Shown here piece after piece: positions 20,781 to 31,614 of a DNA stretch of 64,000 nt. The stretch is from NCBI GenBank assembly GCA_963761005.1, contig CAVXFK010000001.1, positions 1 to 64,000 of the forward strand, read 5' to 3'. The stretch is from DASWJZ01 sp963761005 (GTDB taxonomy: Bacteria > Pseudomonadota > Alphaproteobacteria > Rhizobiales > Afifellaceae). The position numbers and the translations under genes were made by a program. Numbering within the stretch: position 1 is the stretch's first letter; every line of letters starts with the position of its first letter. The notes beneath the pieces were generated by a model. That model did no database searches. It saw nothing but the letters and a program-made list of their open reading frames with translations, and was not told where the DNA came from.

Positions 20781-20904
20781 TCGAATGCCCCGGCTCTCTT
20801 TGGGAATAGGGACTCCCGCTGCGCTGCGGCATGGGAGCGGCCGGCCGATACCACACAGCCCCGCCCCCGCCAAGCGCGAGCCGGCCGGCGAGATTCGTTC
20901 CGCA

Positions 20905-22194
20905 CTATTGCTGCGCGGTCTCTTCCGGACGGCCGATCAGCTTCGGGTCCTGCGCGAGCGCCACGGCGTTCTGGTTGTCGAGGCCGTAGATGTCGTCGCG
21001 GAAGTGCACAACGCCGTCGCCGGTCGTCCAGGCGGTGAAATAGACCGTGTAGATCGAAGGCGGGTTCACGACCTCCACGTCGAGCCGCTCGCCGGAGCGG
21101 ATCGTCTCGTCGACCCGCGCGCGGTCATAGCCGGTGTCACGCAGCACCCAGGCGACGAGCTCGCGCACGTTGAACACGCGAACGCAGCCGGACGACTCGA
21201 ACCGGTAGTCGGAGCCGAAGAGGTTCTTCGCCGGCGTGTCGTGCAGATAGACGTCGTAGGGATTGTGGAACTGCAGCTTGACGAAGCCGAGCGAGTTGTC
21301 GTCGCCCGGGTCCTGGCGGAACATGTAGTTGACCGCCTCGTCCGTATTCCAATTCACCTGCTCCGGCTGCAGCTCCTGGCCCTTCTGATTGAAGATGCGG
21401 ATGTGGTGGTCGGCCAGGTAGGTCGGCTGCTTCTGCATGATCGGGATCAGGTCCCGCTTGATGATGGAAGCCGGCACCGTCCAGAACGGATTGAACCGAA
21501 TCTCGTAGATGCTGCTCTTCAGGAGCGGCGTCTGCCGGTCGACCTTGCCGACGACGGCGATATGGCGGGAGACGACCGTGCCACCCTCCACCGCCTCGAT
21601 CTGCGCGCCGGGGATGTTGACGAGGACGTAGCGTCCGTTGGGCACACCCATGGCCTTGATGCGCTCAAGGTTCGCCTGCAGCTGCGCGAGCCGCACATAA
21701 GCCGGAACGTTCAGCGCCTGCAGCGTGCCCGCATCGACGATCCCGGTCGTGGGAATTCCGTGCCGCTCCTGGAACCGCTTCACCGCTGCCTGAACGTAGG
21801 AATCGAACGCCGACGCATCGCCGCTCGCTTGGCGCAGATCGCCGGAGGATATGAGCCGCCGCCTGAGCTCGACCACGTTCGGGTCGCGCACGCCGATCTT
21901 GAGTTCCTTGTCGGCGGGGACGCTCGCCCAGCCGCCGCGCTCGACGAGATCCTGATAGACGTAGATCGCCTGCTCCATCGCCGGCACGGTCTGCGGCGAC
22001 AGGATCGGCGTCGTGGTCGTCACGGGACGCGTAATGTCGGACTGCGCATCGAAGCCTTCTGCCCACTCCGACTGCTGCACGCCCGTCGGCGTCTCCTGGG
22101 CGAATGCGCCCGCAGAGGCGAAGAGAATGGCGGAAGCTGCAAGCAGCGAAAGCGTTCGCATCGGTCCGAGCTTCCTGTCCTTCAGCCGGGTCAT
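20905..22194 (-). CDS. L,D-transpeptidase with peptidoglycan-binding domain (LdtP-like)
   Basis: Cross-links peptidoglycan or anchors proteins to it through a catalytic Cys. A signal peptide (MRTLSLLAASAILFASAGAF) follows a start at 22194 (or the ATG at 22161). Then a PGB-like domain (about 130-200: FDSYVQAAVKRFQERHGIP) and the YkuD catalytic domain with YRFESSGCVRVFNVREL. About 430 residues, the YcbB-like two-domain class. It sits next to the LdtR-type regulator, as in other Rhizobiales including Liberibacter, where that regulator activates an L,D-transpeptidase gene. A start at 22260 is disfavoured because it would cover the TTAA box at 22231-22249. Confidence 0.9.
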   Translation of the reverse strand: MTRLKDRKLGPMRTLSLLAASAILFASAGAFAQETPTGVQQSEWAEGFDAQSDITRPVTTTTPILSPQTVPAMEQAIYVYQDLVERGGWASVPADKELKIGVRDPNVVELRRRLISSGDLRQASGDASAFDSYVQAAVKRFQERHGIPTTGIVDAGTLQALNVPAYVRLAQLQANLERIKAMGVPNGRYVLVNIPGAQIEAVEGGTVVSRHIAVVGKVDRQTPLLKSSIYEIRFNPFWTVPASIIKRDLIPIMQKQPTYLADHHIRIFNQKGQELQPEQVNWNTDEAVNYMFRQDPGDDNSLGFVKLQFHNPYDVYLHDTPAKNLFGSDYRFESSGCVRVFNVRELVAWVLRDTGYDRARVDETIRSGERLDVEVVNPPSIYTVYFTAWTTGDGVVHFRDDIYGLDNQNAVALAQDPKLIGRPEETAQQ

Positions 22195-22230
22195 CGTCGG
22201 TCTGCGCTGGCCCTGAGCTAAGCCCGCCTC

Positions 22231-22249
22231 GCTTAACGGCGCATTAAGC
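22231..22249. promoter_or_regulatory. TTAA-N7-TTAA box upstream of the L,D-transpeptidase gene
   Basis: GCTTAA, seven bases, TTAAGC, 37 bp upstream of the likely start at 22194. It fits the CtrA consensus TTAA-N7-TTAA exactly, and it is also an inverted repeat of the half-site TTAAGC found in the palindrome upstream of the regulator gene (23066-23082). It could be a CtrA site, an LdtR site or both; sequence alone does not decide. Confidence 0.5.
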
Positions 22250-22417
22250 ATCGCCGTCAAGCGCCCGGCCGCCTATTCTGGAAGATGTCCGGACCGGGCC
22301 GCAACCCCGCCAGACCGCTTCTCTTCGACCTTTATGGCCAATCGATGGTCCGGCGTCTCTTCGGAGGAAAGTGCCGGACGGCTCGCATGGCGACAGTCCG
22401 GCGCTGTGGCGGTAAGC

Positions 22418-22450
22418 GAAAGGCCCGCGGCGCTTTCGCGACGCGGGCCC
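22418..22450 (-). terminator. Terminator of the ldtR-type gene
   Basis: An 8-bp perfect stem, GGCCCGCG/CGCGGGCC, with a 12-base loop lies 25 bp past the regulator stop; on the minus strand it is followed by TTTCGCTT. The U tract is imperfect. The rest of the interval 22195-22474 holds the transpeptidase promoter region and no gene. Confidence 0.6.
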
Positions 22451-22474
22451 GGAAGAATTGCAGATGCGCTGAGT

Positions 22475-22990
22475 CTAGAGCCGATAGAGAATCTGGTCGG
22501 TCCAGAAGCGCTCCAGCCGCTGCAGCGCCTTGTTCATGCGAATAAAGTCTTCCTGGGTGATGCCGCCGACCTTCTCGATCGACTGGATGTGACGGTTGTA
22601 GAGCTCGTTGACGACGCCCGCCACCTCAAGCCCGCGCTCCGTCAGCGACACGCGCACCGAGCGCCGGTCGACGCGCGAGCGCTGGTGACGGATGAAGCCG
22701 GAATCGACCAGCTTCTTCAGGTTGTAGGAGACGTTTGAGCCGAGATAGTAGCCGCGCGTCCTCAGCTCACCCGCCGTCAGCTCCGAGTTGCCGATATTGA
22801 AGAGAAGCAGCGCCTGCACGCTGTTCACGTCCGAGCGCCCCATCCGATCGAACTCGTCCTTGATAACGTCGAGGAGCCGCCTGTGCAGGCGCTCTACGAG
22901 CGTTAACGCATCGAGATAAAGCGTCTTCGTATCGTCCGGAGCTGTCTCCGCCGCCTCGTAGCGGGCTGCCGCCTGTTCCGACATAAGCAT
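22475..22990 (-). CDS. ldtR: MarR-family regulator, LdtR type
   Basis: Winged-helix regulator of about 171 residues. The ATG at 22990 is preferred because GAGGA lies six bases upstream; a TTG at 22996 is in frame. DNA-binding region: AGELRTRGYYLGSNVSYNLK followed by the wing RVDRRSVRVSLTERG. The N-terminal helix with TKTLYLDALTLVERLHRRLL and the end LERFWTDQILYRL match the LdtR group of Rhizobiales, described in Liberibacter as a ligand-responsive activator of an L,D-transpeptidase gene. The neighbouring transpeptidase supports this assignment. Confidence 0.85.
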   Translation of the reverse strand: MLMSEQAAARYEAAETAPDDTKTLYLDALTLVERLHRRLLDVIKDEFDRMGRSDVNSVQALLLFNIGNSELTAGELRTRGYYLGSNVSYNLKKLVDSGFIRHQRSRVDRRSVRVSLTERGLEVAGVVNELYNRHIQSIEKVGGITQEDFIRMNKALQRLERFWTDQILYRL

Positions 22991-23065
22991 GTCCAATCCT
23001 CGCCCGATCCGCCTTTTTCAGCGGTTGCATTCGCCGGACCATACGGTTGCGGATTGAAGATGCAC

Positions 23066-23082
23066 TTAAGCGAAACGCTTAA
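23066..23082. promoter_or_regulatory. Perfect palindrome TTAAGCG-AAA-CGCTTAA upstream of ldtR
   Basis: A 7-3-7 inverted repeat located 76 bp upstream of the regulator start and about 50 bp after the stop of the upstream DUF6163 gene. Its half-site TTAAGC recurs in the box in front of the transpeptidase gene. An autoregulatory operator is the simplest reading; it is inference. Confidence 0.55.
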
Positions 23083-23129
23083 TTAAATCTTTCCAATACC
23101 GAACCGGTCGACTTCGCACCGGATCGGCC

Positions 23130-23543
23130 TCAATCGGCGACGGTGCGCCGCCATTCCATGAATGTGAGCGCCAGGAAACCGATGAAAAGGCAACCGTGCA
23201 CGAACACACGCAGCGGGTAACTGCCGAAGAGATCCGAGAAAAGCGTATACATCGACACTTCGACCGCAAGCGCCACCGCCCACATCACCGGCCCCCAGGC
23301 CGCGCCGACCCAAAGCCCGACGGAGGCGAGGAGATCGACAAGAAGGAGGGTCACCGCGCTTGCCCGCTTTGCCGGCTCAAGATTGTCGAAGGTCAGCGCG
23401 TCGGGAGTGAGGATGCCGAGTATCTGGCAGGCGCGCGCCAACCCTGCGAGGAGCAGGAGCATCGCCACCACGCGCATGTAGACGAGCGTGAGCGGGAGCT
23501 TGGCGCCATCCGGCTCAACCGGCCCGCCGAGGGCGTCGCTCAT
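23130..23543 (-). CDS. DUF6163-type small membrane protein
   Basis: 137 residues with four predicted membrane helices (TLVYMRVVAMLLLLAGLA; ASAVTLLLVDLLASVGLWVG; PVMWAVALAVEVSMYTLFS; LRVFVHGCLFIGFLALTF). It belongs, as far as I can tell, to an uncharacterised Rhizobiales family commonly placed between ldtR and hemB. No catalytic motif is evident. Divergent from hemB. Function unknown; the neighbourhood suggests an envelope role. Confidence 0.75.
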   Translation of the reverse strand: MSDALGGPVEPDGAKLPLTLVYMRVVAMLLLLAGLARACQILGILTPDALTFDNLEPAKRASAVTLLLVDLLASVGLWVGAAWGPVMWAVALAVEVSMYTLFSDLFGSYPLRVFVHGCLFIGFLALTFMEWRRTVAD

Positions 23544-23678
23544 CTCGGGTGCCTGCCGTGGTTCAGCATGAGTCGAGGCATAGAAGTGGCCCAGGCGAGC
23601 GTCAATCCGGGCGGCCGCCGGACGGTTGGAGGGTGGCCGGGCCGGGTGCTAGGTAGGGGCAACCGCCAAGGATCGACG

Positions 23679-24707
23679 ATGACTGCGCCGCTCAAGCCTC
23701 CCTCCCCCGACATCGACCGCATCACCGGCCGCCGCCGGCTGCGCCGCAACCGCCGTTCAGACTGGTCGCGGCGGCTGGTGCGCGAGGCGACGCTTTCGGT
23801 CGACGATCTGATCTGGCCGCTCTTCGTGATCGACGGAACGAACCGCCGCGAGGCGATCAAGGCCATGCCCGGCGTGGAGCGCCTGTCGGTCGATCTCGCA
23901 GCGCGCGAGGCAGAGCGCGCGGCCGGGCTCGGCATCCCGGCGATCGCGCTCTTCCCTTATGTCGACATGCGGCTGCGCGACCAGACCGGCTCTGAGATTC
24001 TCAATCCGGAGAACCTCATGTGCCGCGGCGCGCGCGCCATCAAGGAAGCCGCGCCGGGCGTCGGCGTCATCACCGACGCGGCGCTCGATCCGTTCACCGA
24101 CCACGGCCACGACGGAATCCTCTGCGACGGCGTGATCGTCAACGACGAGAGTGTTGCGCAGATCGCTCGCGCCGCTGTCCTTCAGGCGGAGGCGGGAGCC
24201 GACATCATCGCGCCCTCCGACATGATGGACGGGCGGATCGGCGCGATCCGCGAGGCACTCGACGCCGCCGGTCACAGCGACATCGCCATCATGTCCTACA
24301 CGGCGAAATACGCGTCCGCCTTCTACGGCCCCTACCGCGAGGCGATCGGCACCGACCAGACGCTGAAGGGCGACAAGCTCACTTACTACGTCGACCCGGC
24401 GAACAGCGACGACGCCATGCGCGAGGCGGAGCGCGACATCGCCGAAGGCGCCGACATGCTGATGGTGAAGCCGGGCATGCCCTACCTCGATATCGTGCAG
24501 CGTATGAAGGACACATTTGCCATGCCCACGTTCGTCTATCAGGTGTCGGGCGAGTATTCGATGATCGAAGGCGCGGCGAAGAACGGCTGGATCGACGGCG
24601 AGCGCGCGATGATGGAAAGCCTGCTTGCCTTCAAGCGCGCCGGCGCCGACGGCATCCTCACCTATTTCGCGCCGCGCGCGGCGGAGAAGCTGGCCAAACA
24701 GCGGTAG
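23679..24707 (+). CDS. hemB: Delta-aminolevulinic acid dehydratase (porphobilinogen synthase)
   Basis: Condenses two 5-aminolevulinate molecules in haem synthesis. 342 residues from the ATG at 23679. Schiff-base lysines are in IMSYTAKYASAFYGPYREA and MLMVKPGMPYLDI. The metal loop reads DAALDPFTDHGHDGI, lacking the three zinc-binding cysteines, so it is the Mg-dependent alphaproteobacterial type. Longer upstream reading frame has no family support. Confidence 0.96.
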   Translation: MTAPLKPPSPDIDRITGRRRLRRNRRSDWSRRLVREATLSVDDLIWPLFVIDGTNRREAIKAMPGVERLSVDLAAREAERAAGLGIPAIALFPYVDMRLRDQTGSEILNPENLMCRGARAIKEAAPGVGVITDAALDPFTDHGHDGILCDGVIVNDESVAQIARAAVLQAEAGADIIAPSDMMDGRIGAIREALDAAGHSDIAIMSYTAKYASAFYGPYREAIGTDQTLKGDKLTYYVDPANSDDAMREAERDIAEGADMLMVKPGMPYLDIVQRMKDTFAMPTFVYQVSGEYSMIEGAAKNGWIDGERAMMESLLAFKRAGADGILTYFAPRAAEKLAKQR

Positions 24708-24773
24708 CGCCGGACGCCGCTTTTTCTTGAACCGATCCGCCGCCGCCCCCATTTCGGTCGCCGGAGGTACGCA

Positions 24774-25247
24774 ATGAGCCACACCATCACGGTCGACGCC
24801 GACGAGCTCGAGTTCGATCCGGCGGTCCACCCGGAGCGCTACGACGGCGTCCGGACGCGCAGGATTTTCGCGTTCCTGATCGACGCCGCGCTCGTCCTCT
24901 TCCTGATGGTCGTCGCCTACGTGGTCATCGCCGTCGTCGGCGTCTTCACGTTCGGCCTTCTGTGGCTGCTGTTTCCGGCGGTCTGGCCGGTCGTCGCGAT
25001 CCTCTACTCGGTGCTCACTCTTGGCGGCCCCTATTCGGCAACGCCCGGCATGCGCTTTGTCGGCATAGAGATCCGCACCGTCGGCGGCGGGCGCATGGAT
25101 TATGGGCTCGCACTCCTCCATGCCCTTCTCTTCTGGGCTTCCGTCGTCATCCTGACGCCCTTCGTGCTGCTCGTGGCGCTGTTCACGGAGCGCAAGCAGC
25201 TCCTTCACGATCTGATCATCGGCACCGCGGCGGTCCGCTCGTTCTAG
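24774..25247 (+). CDS. RDD-family membrane protein
   Basis: 157 residues with three or four hydrophobic segments. The RDD motif appears as RTRRIFAFLIDAALVLFLM (Arg and Asp in the first helix) and ATPGMRFVGIEIRT in the middle. RDD proteins are inner-membrane proteins with diverse, mostly unproven roles, some in ion exchange. Located between hemB and bpt on the same strand, a gene order common in Rhizobiales. Confidence 0.88.
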   Translation: MSHTITVDADELEFDPAVHPERYDGVRTRRIFAFLIDAALVLFLMVVAYVVIAVVGVFTFGLLWLLFPAVWPVVAILYSVLTLGGPYSATPGMRFVGIEIRTVGGGRMDYGLALLHALLFWASVVILTPFVLLVALFTERKQLLHDLIIGTAAVRSF

Positions 25248-25317
25248 GCGCTCGCAGCCGGCCGCATGAAGGTCTTGTCTTGCGCCCCGCTCCAAGTGGT
25301 ATGATTCTTGGTGCGAG

Positions 25318-26073
25318 ATGGCTTCGATGACGAAGATCATAACTGACGCCCATCAGTTCTATCTGACCGCGCCTAGCCCGTGTCCGTATTTGCCGGGCCG
25401 GCAGGAGCGCAAGGTCTTCACCCATCTCGTCGGGCCGGACTCCTCCGAGCTGCACGATCTCCTGAGCCAAGGCGGGTTCCGCCGCAGCCAGGGCATCGCC
25501 TACCGCCCGGCGTGCGAATCCTGCATGTCCTGCGTGTCGGTGCGCGTCTGTGTCGACGCGTTCCGCCCGACCGCCAGCATGCGCCGCGTGTGGAAGGCGA
25601 ATCACGATCTGATCGGCCGCTTCCGCCCGGCCCAGGCGACCAGCGAGCAATACAGCCTCTTCCGCAGCTATCTCGACAGCCGCCATTCGGACGGTGGCAT
25701 GGCGCACATGTCGGTGCTCGACTATGCGCTGATGGTGGAAGACAGCCACGTCGAGAGCGGCGTCGTCGAGTACCGGCGGCGCGGTCCGGACAGCGCCGTC
25801 ACCGGGCGTGACGAAGGCGGGATCGTCGCGTGCGCGCTGACCGACCTTCTCTCCGACGGCCTTTCGATGGTCTATTCGTTCTTCGATCCGGATCTACCGG
25901 ACCGCTCACTCGGAACGTTCATGATTCTTGAGCAGATCGAGCGGGCGCGGAAGCTCGGCAAGCCTTACGTGTATCTTGGCTACTGGGTCGACGGCTCATC
26001 CAAGATGAAATATAAGGCTCGCTTTCGGCCCCAGGAGCGGCTCTCCCCGCGGGGCTGGGTTCGCGTTAACTAA
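25318..26073 (+). CDS. bpt: Aspartate/glutamate leucyltransferase (N-degron tagging enzyme)
   Basis: Transfers leucine from Leu-tRNA to proteins with N-terminal Asp or Glu, producing a primary N-degron read by ClpS. 251 residues. The N-terminal domain has PCPYLPGRQERKVFTHL and the Cys pair ACESCMSC; the C-terminal GNAT-like domain ends YLGYWVDGSSKMKYKARFRP followed by the E-L core. An ATG at 25327 is an alternative start. ClpS1, ClpS2 and ClpA, which act downstream, are all encoded in this window. Confidence 0.94.
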   Translation: MASMTKIITDAHQFYLTAPSPCPYLPGRQERKVFTHLVGPDSSELHDLLSQGGFRRSQGIAYRPACESCMSCVSVRVCVDAFRPTASMRRVWKANHDLIGRFRPAQATSEQYSLFRSYLDSRHSDGGMAHMSVLDYALMVEDSHVESGVVEYRRRGPDSAVTGRDEGGIVACALTDLLSDGLSMVYSFFDPDLPDRSLGTFMILEQIERARKLGKPYVYLGYWVDGSSKMKYKARFRPQERLSPRGWVRVN

Positions 26074-26196
26074 GACTCCGCAAGTGTAGGTACCTGCGGC
26101 AAAGCGCGTCATAATTCGCCGATATCGCATTGGAACTGCAATCCGAACTCGGTTACAACCTGTCGGCTGAGAATTGTGAAAGTGAGGTTCCGCAAA

Positions 26197-26646
26197 ATGG
26201 CTAAAGCAGCGACACCAATGGATGCCTTAGTTGGTGCGCGCCTTCGTTCGCGGCGGAAACAGCTGAGAATAAGCCAAGAGAAGCTCGGTAAAGAGATTGG
26301 CGTATCGTTTCAGCAGGTGCAGAAATACGAGAATGGGACGAACCGCATAGGCGCGGGGCGTCTGGCCGAGATCAGCAAGGTTCTGGACGTTCCGGTCGCC
26401 TACTTCTTCACCGGAAGCTCCGGCTCCGCCTCAGCAGACGGCGACCGTGCCGATGCCAGGGCGATCCTGAGCGAGCCGGGTGCAACCGAGCTGCTGCAAG
26501 CTTATGCGCAGATCGGCAGCTTGGCGCTCAGGAATGCCGTTGTCAGGTTGGCACGCGATCTCGCCGGCAACTACAGCGATGGTCGAACCGCCGCGCCGCG
26601 GCGCCCCGCGACCCGCCACGTCGCCGCGTCGAAGGCCAGCCCCTAG
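26197..26646 (+). CDS. XRE-family helix-turn-helix regulator
   Basis: 149 residues from the ATG at 26197, preceded by GTGAGG at a workable distance. Helix-turn-helix domain at about 10-70 (RLRSRRKQLRISQEKLGKEI; SFQQVQKYENGTNRIGAGRL), followed by a sensory tail of about 75 residues with no recognised ligand domain. This resembles the small XRE regulators common in rhizobia, some of which act on cell-cycle, polysaccharide or phage genes. Target unknown. Convergent with parC. Confidence 0.88.
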   Translation: MAKAATPMDALVGARLRSRRKQLRISQEKLGKEIGVSFQQVQKYENGTNRIGAGRLAEISKVLDVPVAYFFTGSSGSASADGDRADARAILSEPGATELLQAYAQIGSLALRNAVVRLARDLAGNYSDGRTAAPRRPATRHVAASKASP

Positions 26647-26696
26647 GTTCAAACCCTAGGTTTCTGTCTGCAAGAGGGCGCGTTCCGGGAGCTGGA

Positions 26697-28976
<2,280 letters not shown>

Positions 28977-29040
28977 GTGTCCTAGTTAGCCATGCCGACT
29001 CCCGGCGACAACTCGCGCTTTCGGCCTTAGAAGCTGAGAA

Positions 29041-29538
29041 ATGGCTGCCGGTCCCGAAATCCCGATCGAAGTCCTGCCCTCACGTCTCGTGGCCGGCTCG
29101 CGGCTCGCGGGTCTCGACCTCGGCACGAAGACGATCGGCGTCGCGCTATCCGATCCGAGATTCAGGATCGCGACACCGCTGACGACAATCCGCCGCGCCA
29201 AATTCCAGGCCGACGCTCACGCGCTGCTCGAACTCTGTGCGGCGGAGAAAGTCGGCGGACTGATTCTCGGCCTGCCGATCAACATGAACGGGACCGAAGG
29301 CCCGCGCGCGCAGGCAACCCGCGCCTTCTTGAGGAACCTCGCGCCGCTGACCGACCTGCCGGTCGCGCTCTGGGACGAGCGGCTGTCGACGGCCGCCGCC
29401 GAGCGCGCCATGCTCGAAGCCGATCTCTCCCGCAAGAAGCGCGCAGAGAAGATCGATGCCGCCGCCGCCGCCTTCATCCTGCAGGGCGCGCTCGACCGGC
29501 TCGCCTCGCTCCGCGCCGCCGCTGATATCGAGCGATGA
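29041..29538 (+). CDS. ruvX: Holliday-junction resolvase-like protein RuvX/YqgF
   Basis: RNase H-fold nuclease implicated in pre-16S rRNA 5' processing and junction resolution. 165 residues. Active-site Asp in LAGLDLGTKTIGVALSDP; the motif GGLILGLPINMNGTEGPRAQ and the third acidic site WDERLSTAAAERAML are present, ending KIDAAAAAFILQGALD. The stop overlaps the next gene by 4 bp. Confidence 0.94.
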   Translation: MAAGPEIPIEVLPSRLVAGSRLAGLDLGTKTIGVALSDPRFRIATPLTTIRRAKFQADAHALLELCAAEKVGGLILGLPINMNGTEGPRAQATRAFLRNLAPLTDLPVALWDERLSTAAAERAMLEADLSRKKRAEKIDAAAAAFILQGALDRLASLRAAADIER

Positions 29539-30665
29539 CACACGACCTGGTTTTGAAGAACGGACGCGTGGTCGACCCGTCTCAGGGCATCGACCGCGTA
29601 ACGGACGTTGCGTTTGCGGACGGCAAGGTTGCGGAAGTCAGCGACGACCTCGACGCGAGCGACAGCCGCGACGTGACGGGGCTGATCGTCACGCCCGGCC
29701 TTATCGACCTCCACACGCATGTCTATTGGGGCGGCACGTCGCTCGGCGTCGACGCCGACGGCCTCGCCCGCACGAGCGCGGTCACCACATCGGTCGACGC
29801 CGGCAGCGCCGGTCCTGGCAACTTCCACGGTTTCCGCAAACACGTCATCGAGCGGAGCGCCGCGCGTATCCTTGCCTATCTCCACGTGTCGTTCGCCGGC
29901 ATCTTCGCTTTCTCCAAGACCGTCATGGTCGGCGAGAGCCACGACATTCGCTTGATGGCGGCGCGCGAGGCGGTGGATGTCGTGAACGCCAACCGCGACG
30001 TGATTGTCGGCATCAAGGTCCGAATCGGGCGGATCGCGAGCGGCCCGTCCGGCATCGGGCCGCTCACCGTCGCGCTGCAGGTCGGCGACGAGACCGGGCT
30101 GCCAGTCATGGCCCATATCGACGAGCCGCCGCCGAGCTACGAAGCCGTGGTGGCGGCGCTTCGGCCGGGCGACATCCTCACGCACTGCTATCGCCCCTTT
30201 CCGAACGCGCCGGTCATGGCGGACGGCAGGGTGAAATCGGAAATCCTTGCCGCACGCGAGCGCGGCGTTATCTTCGACATCGGCCACGGCAAGGGCTCGT
30301 TCGGCTGGACGTCCGCGCGGACGATGCTCGCCGCCGGCTTTCCGCCGGACACGATCTCGTCCGACGTGCACGCGCTGTCGATCGATGGCCCCGCCTACGA
30401 CCAGGTGACGACGCTTTCCAAGTTCCTGGCCCTCGGCATGCCGCTTTCCGATGTGATCGCGGCGTCGACCGTGAATGCCGCCCGGATTCTGCGGCGGCCC
30501 GATCTCGGCACCTTCAAGCCCGGCAGCACCGGTGATGCGAGCATCCTGGAGATGCGGCGGGGTGCATTCGCGCTGGAGGACGTGCTGGGCGAGGTGGTGA
30601 TCGTCAGCGAGCGCCTGTTCGCCGCCGGCACCGTGCTCGCCGGGCGCTGGTGGCATCCGGCTTGA
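29535..30665 (+). CDS. Amidohydrolase/deacetylase-family metallohydrolase
   Basis: 376-residue TIM-barrel hydrolase related to dihydroorotases. Metal ligands are intact: HxH in GLIDLHTHVYWGG, a carbamylatable Lys in VGIKVRIG, His in PVMAHIDEPP and DILTHCYRP, and the Asp in SSDVHALS. A related Agrobacterium protein hydrolyses acetyl-(R)-mandelate in vitro, but substrates vary within the family, so none is assigned. Translationally coupled to ruvX and followed 19 bp later by an AEC transporter, which may move its substrate or product. Confidence 0.88.
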   Translation: MTHDLVLKNGRVVDPSQGIDRVTDVAFADGKVAEVSDDLDASDSRDVTGLIVTPGLIDLHTHVYWGGTSLGVDADGLARTSAVTTSVDAGSAGPGNFHGFRKHVIERSAARILAYLHVSFAGIFAFSKTVMVGESHDIRLMAAREAVDVVNANRDVIVGIKVRIGRIASGPSGIGPLTVALQVGDETGLPVMAHIDEPPPSYEAVVAALRPGDILTHCYRPFPNAPVMADGRVKSEILAARERGVIFDIGHGKGSFGWTSARTMLAAGFPPDTISSDVHALSIDGPAYDQVTTLSKFLALGMPLSDVIAASTVNAARILRRPDLGTFKPGSTGDASILEMRRGAFALEDVLGEVVIVSERLFAAGTVLAGRWWHPA

Positions 30666-30684
30666 AGCCGACGCGAGCAAAGCG

Positions 30685-31611
30685 ATGAGCGTCGCGCTCA
30701 ATGCGCTTCTGCCGGTGCTGATCGTCATCGTCGTCGGATGGGCGGCGGCGAACATCCCGATCATTCCACGCGAGCAATGGGCGGGGCTCGACACGCTGAT
30801 GTACTACATCCTGTTCCCAAGCCTGCTCGTCGTCGCGCTGACCGCGACCGATCTGACGGCGCTTCCGTTTGCCACGCTCGGCCTAGCGCTGATTCTTTCG
30901 ATCCTGACGATGGCGGCGCTCTGCCTGCTGCTCCGCCCGCTGCTGGCATCGCGCTTCGGCGTCGACGGGCCGGGCTTCACGTCGATCTTCCAGGGCGCGA
31001 CGCGGTGGAACACGACCGTCGCCATCGCCATCGCCGGCTTCCTCTACGGCGCGGAGGGCGTCGCGCTGATGTCGGTCGCTATTGTCGCGATGATCCCGCT
31101 TCTCAATGTGCTTTGCGTCAGCGTGCTCTCCTGGTTCGCGGCCGCCACGACGCCGTCGCCGAAACGGATCGCCATCGAGCTTGCAAAGAACCCCCTGATC
31201 CTCGCCTGCGTTGCAGGGATCGCGCTCAACCTCGGCGGCGTCGCGCTGCCCGCCGGCGTCGCCGCGGCGTTGAGACTACTCGGCAACGCAGGGCTCGCCT
31301 GCGGCGTGCTCGCGGTCGGCGCCGGGCTCAATCTTCATTCGCTGCGCCGCCCCGGCGTGCGCCTCGGTGTCGGCACGCTGCTGCGCCTGCTGTTGATGCC
31401 GCTCTTTGCCGCCGGCTTCTCGGCACTTCTCGGCGTCAGCGGCACGGCACGCGGGATCGCGATCCTCGCCGCGGCCGTCCCGACCGCGAGCGCGTCCTAT
31501 GTGCTCGCGCGAAAGATGGGCGGCGACGCAAAACTGATGGCGGAGATCGTGACGCTGCAAACGCTGCTCGCCATGCTCACGCTCCCGCTCTTTCTATGGC
31601 TCCTGGCTTGA
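30685..31611 (+). CDS. AEC-family (auxin efflux carrier-like) transporter
   Basis: 308 residues with about ten membrane helices in two repeats. The first repeat shows MYYILFPSLLVVAL and the crossover region TRWNTTVAIAIAGF; the second has NAGLACGVLAVGAGLNL. Bacterial AEC proteins export or import organic acids. Same strand and close to the metallohydrolase, so the two probably form a small operon with ruvX. Confidence 0.88.
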   Translation: MSVALNALLPVLIVIVVGWAAANIPIIPREQWAGLDTLMYYILFPSLLVVALTATDLTALPFATLGLALILSILTMAALCLLLRPLLASRFGVDGPGFTSIFQGATRWNTTVAIAIAGFLYGAEGVALMSVAIVAMIPLLNVLCVSVLSWFAAATTPSPKRIAIELAKNPLILACVAGIALNLGGVALPAGVAAALRLLGNAGLACGVLAVGAGLNLHSLRRPGVRLGVGTLLRLLLMPLFAAGFSALLGVSGTARGIAILAAAVPTASASYVLARKMGGDAKLMAEIVTLQTLLAMLTLPLFLWLLA

Positions 31612-31614
31612 CCA

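Noticed and set aside
18960..20904. FMN or glycine riboswitch for the rib genes or glyA
   Set aside because: The rib genes have almost no intergenic space, and the 124 bp upstream of glyA show none of the conserved riboswitch core motifs that I could recognise.
20743..22221. Long ORF antisense to the L,D-transpeptidase and glyA start
   Set aside because: Shadow of high-GC coding sequence: it is Arg/Val/Leu-rich, has no family resemblance and lies opposite well-supported genes. The same holds for other long antisense ORFs, for example those opposite parC, pyrC', the radical SAM gene and clpA.
24701..24727. Possible hairpin with T run after hemB
   Set aside because: The stem is only five base pairs with a loop of about 13 bases; it may act as a weak terminator but is not distinguishable from chance.
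26645..26665. CCTAGG-containing inverted repeat between the XRE gene and parC
   Set aside because: Arms are short, the spacing is irregular and there is no T run on either strand, so a terminator call is not justified.
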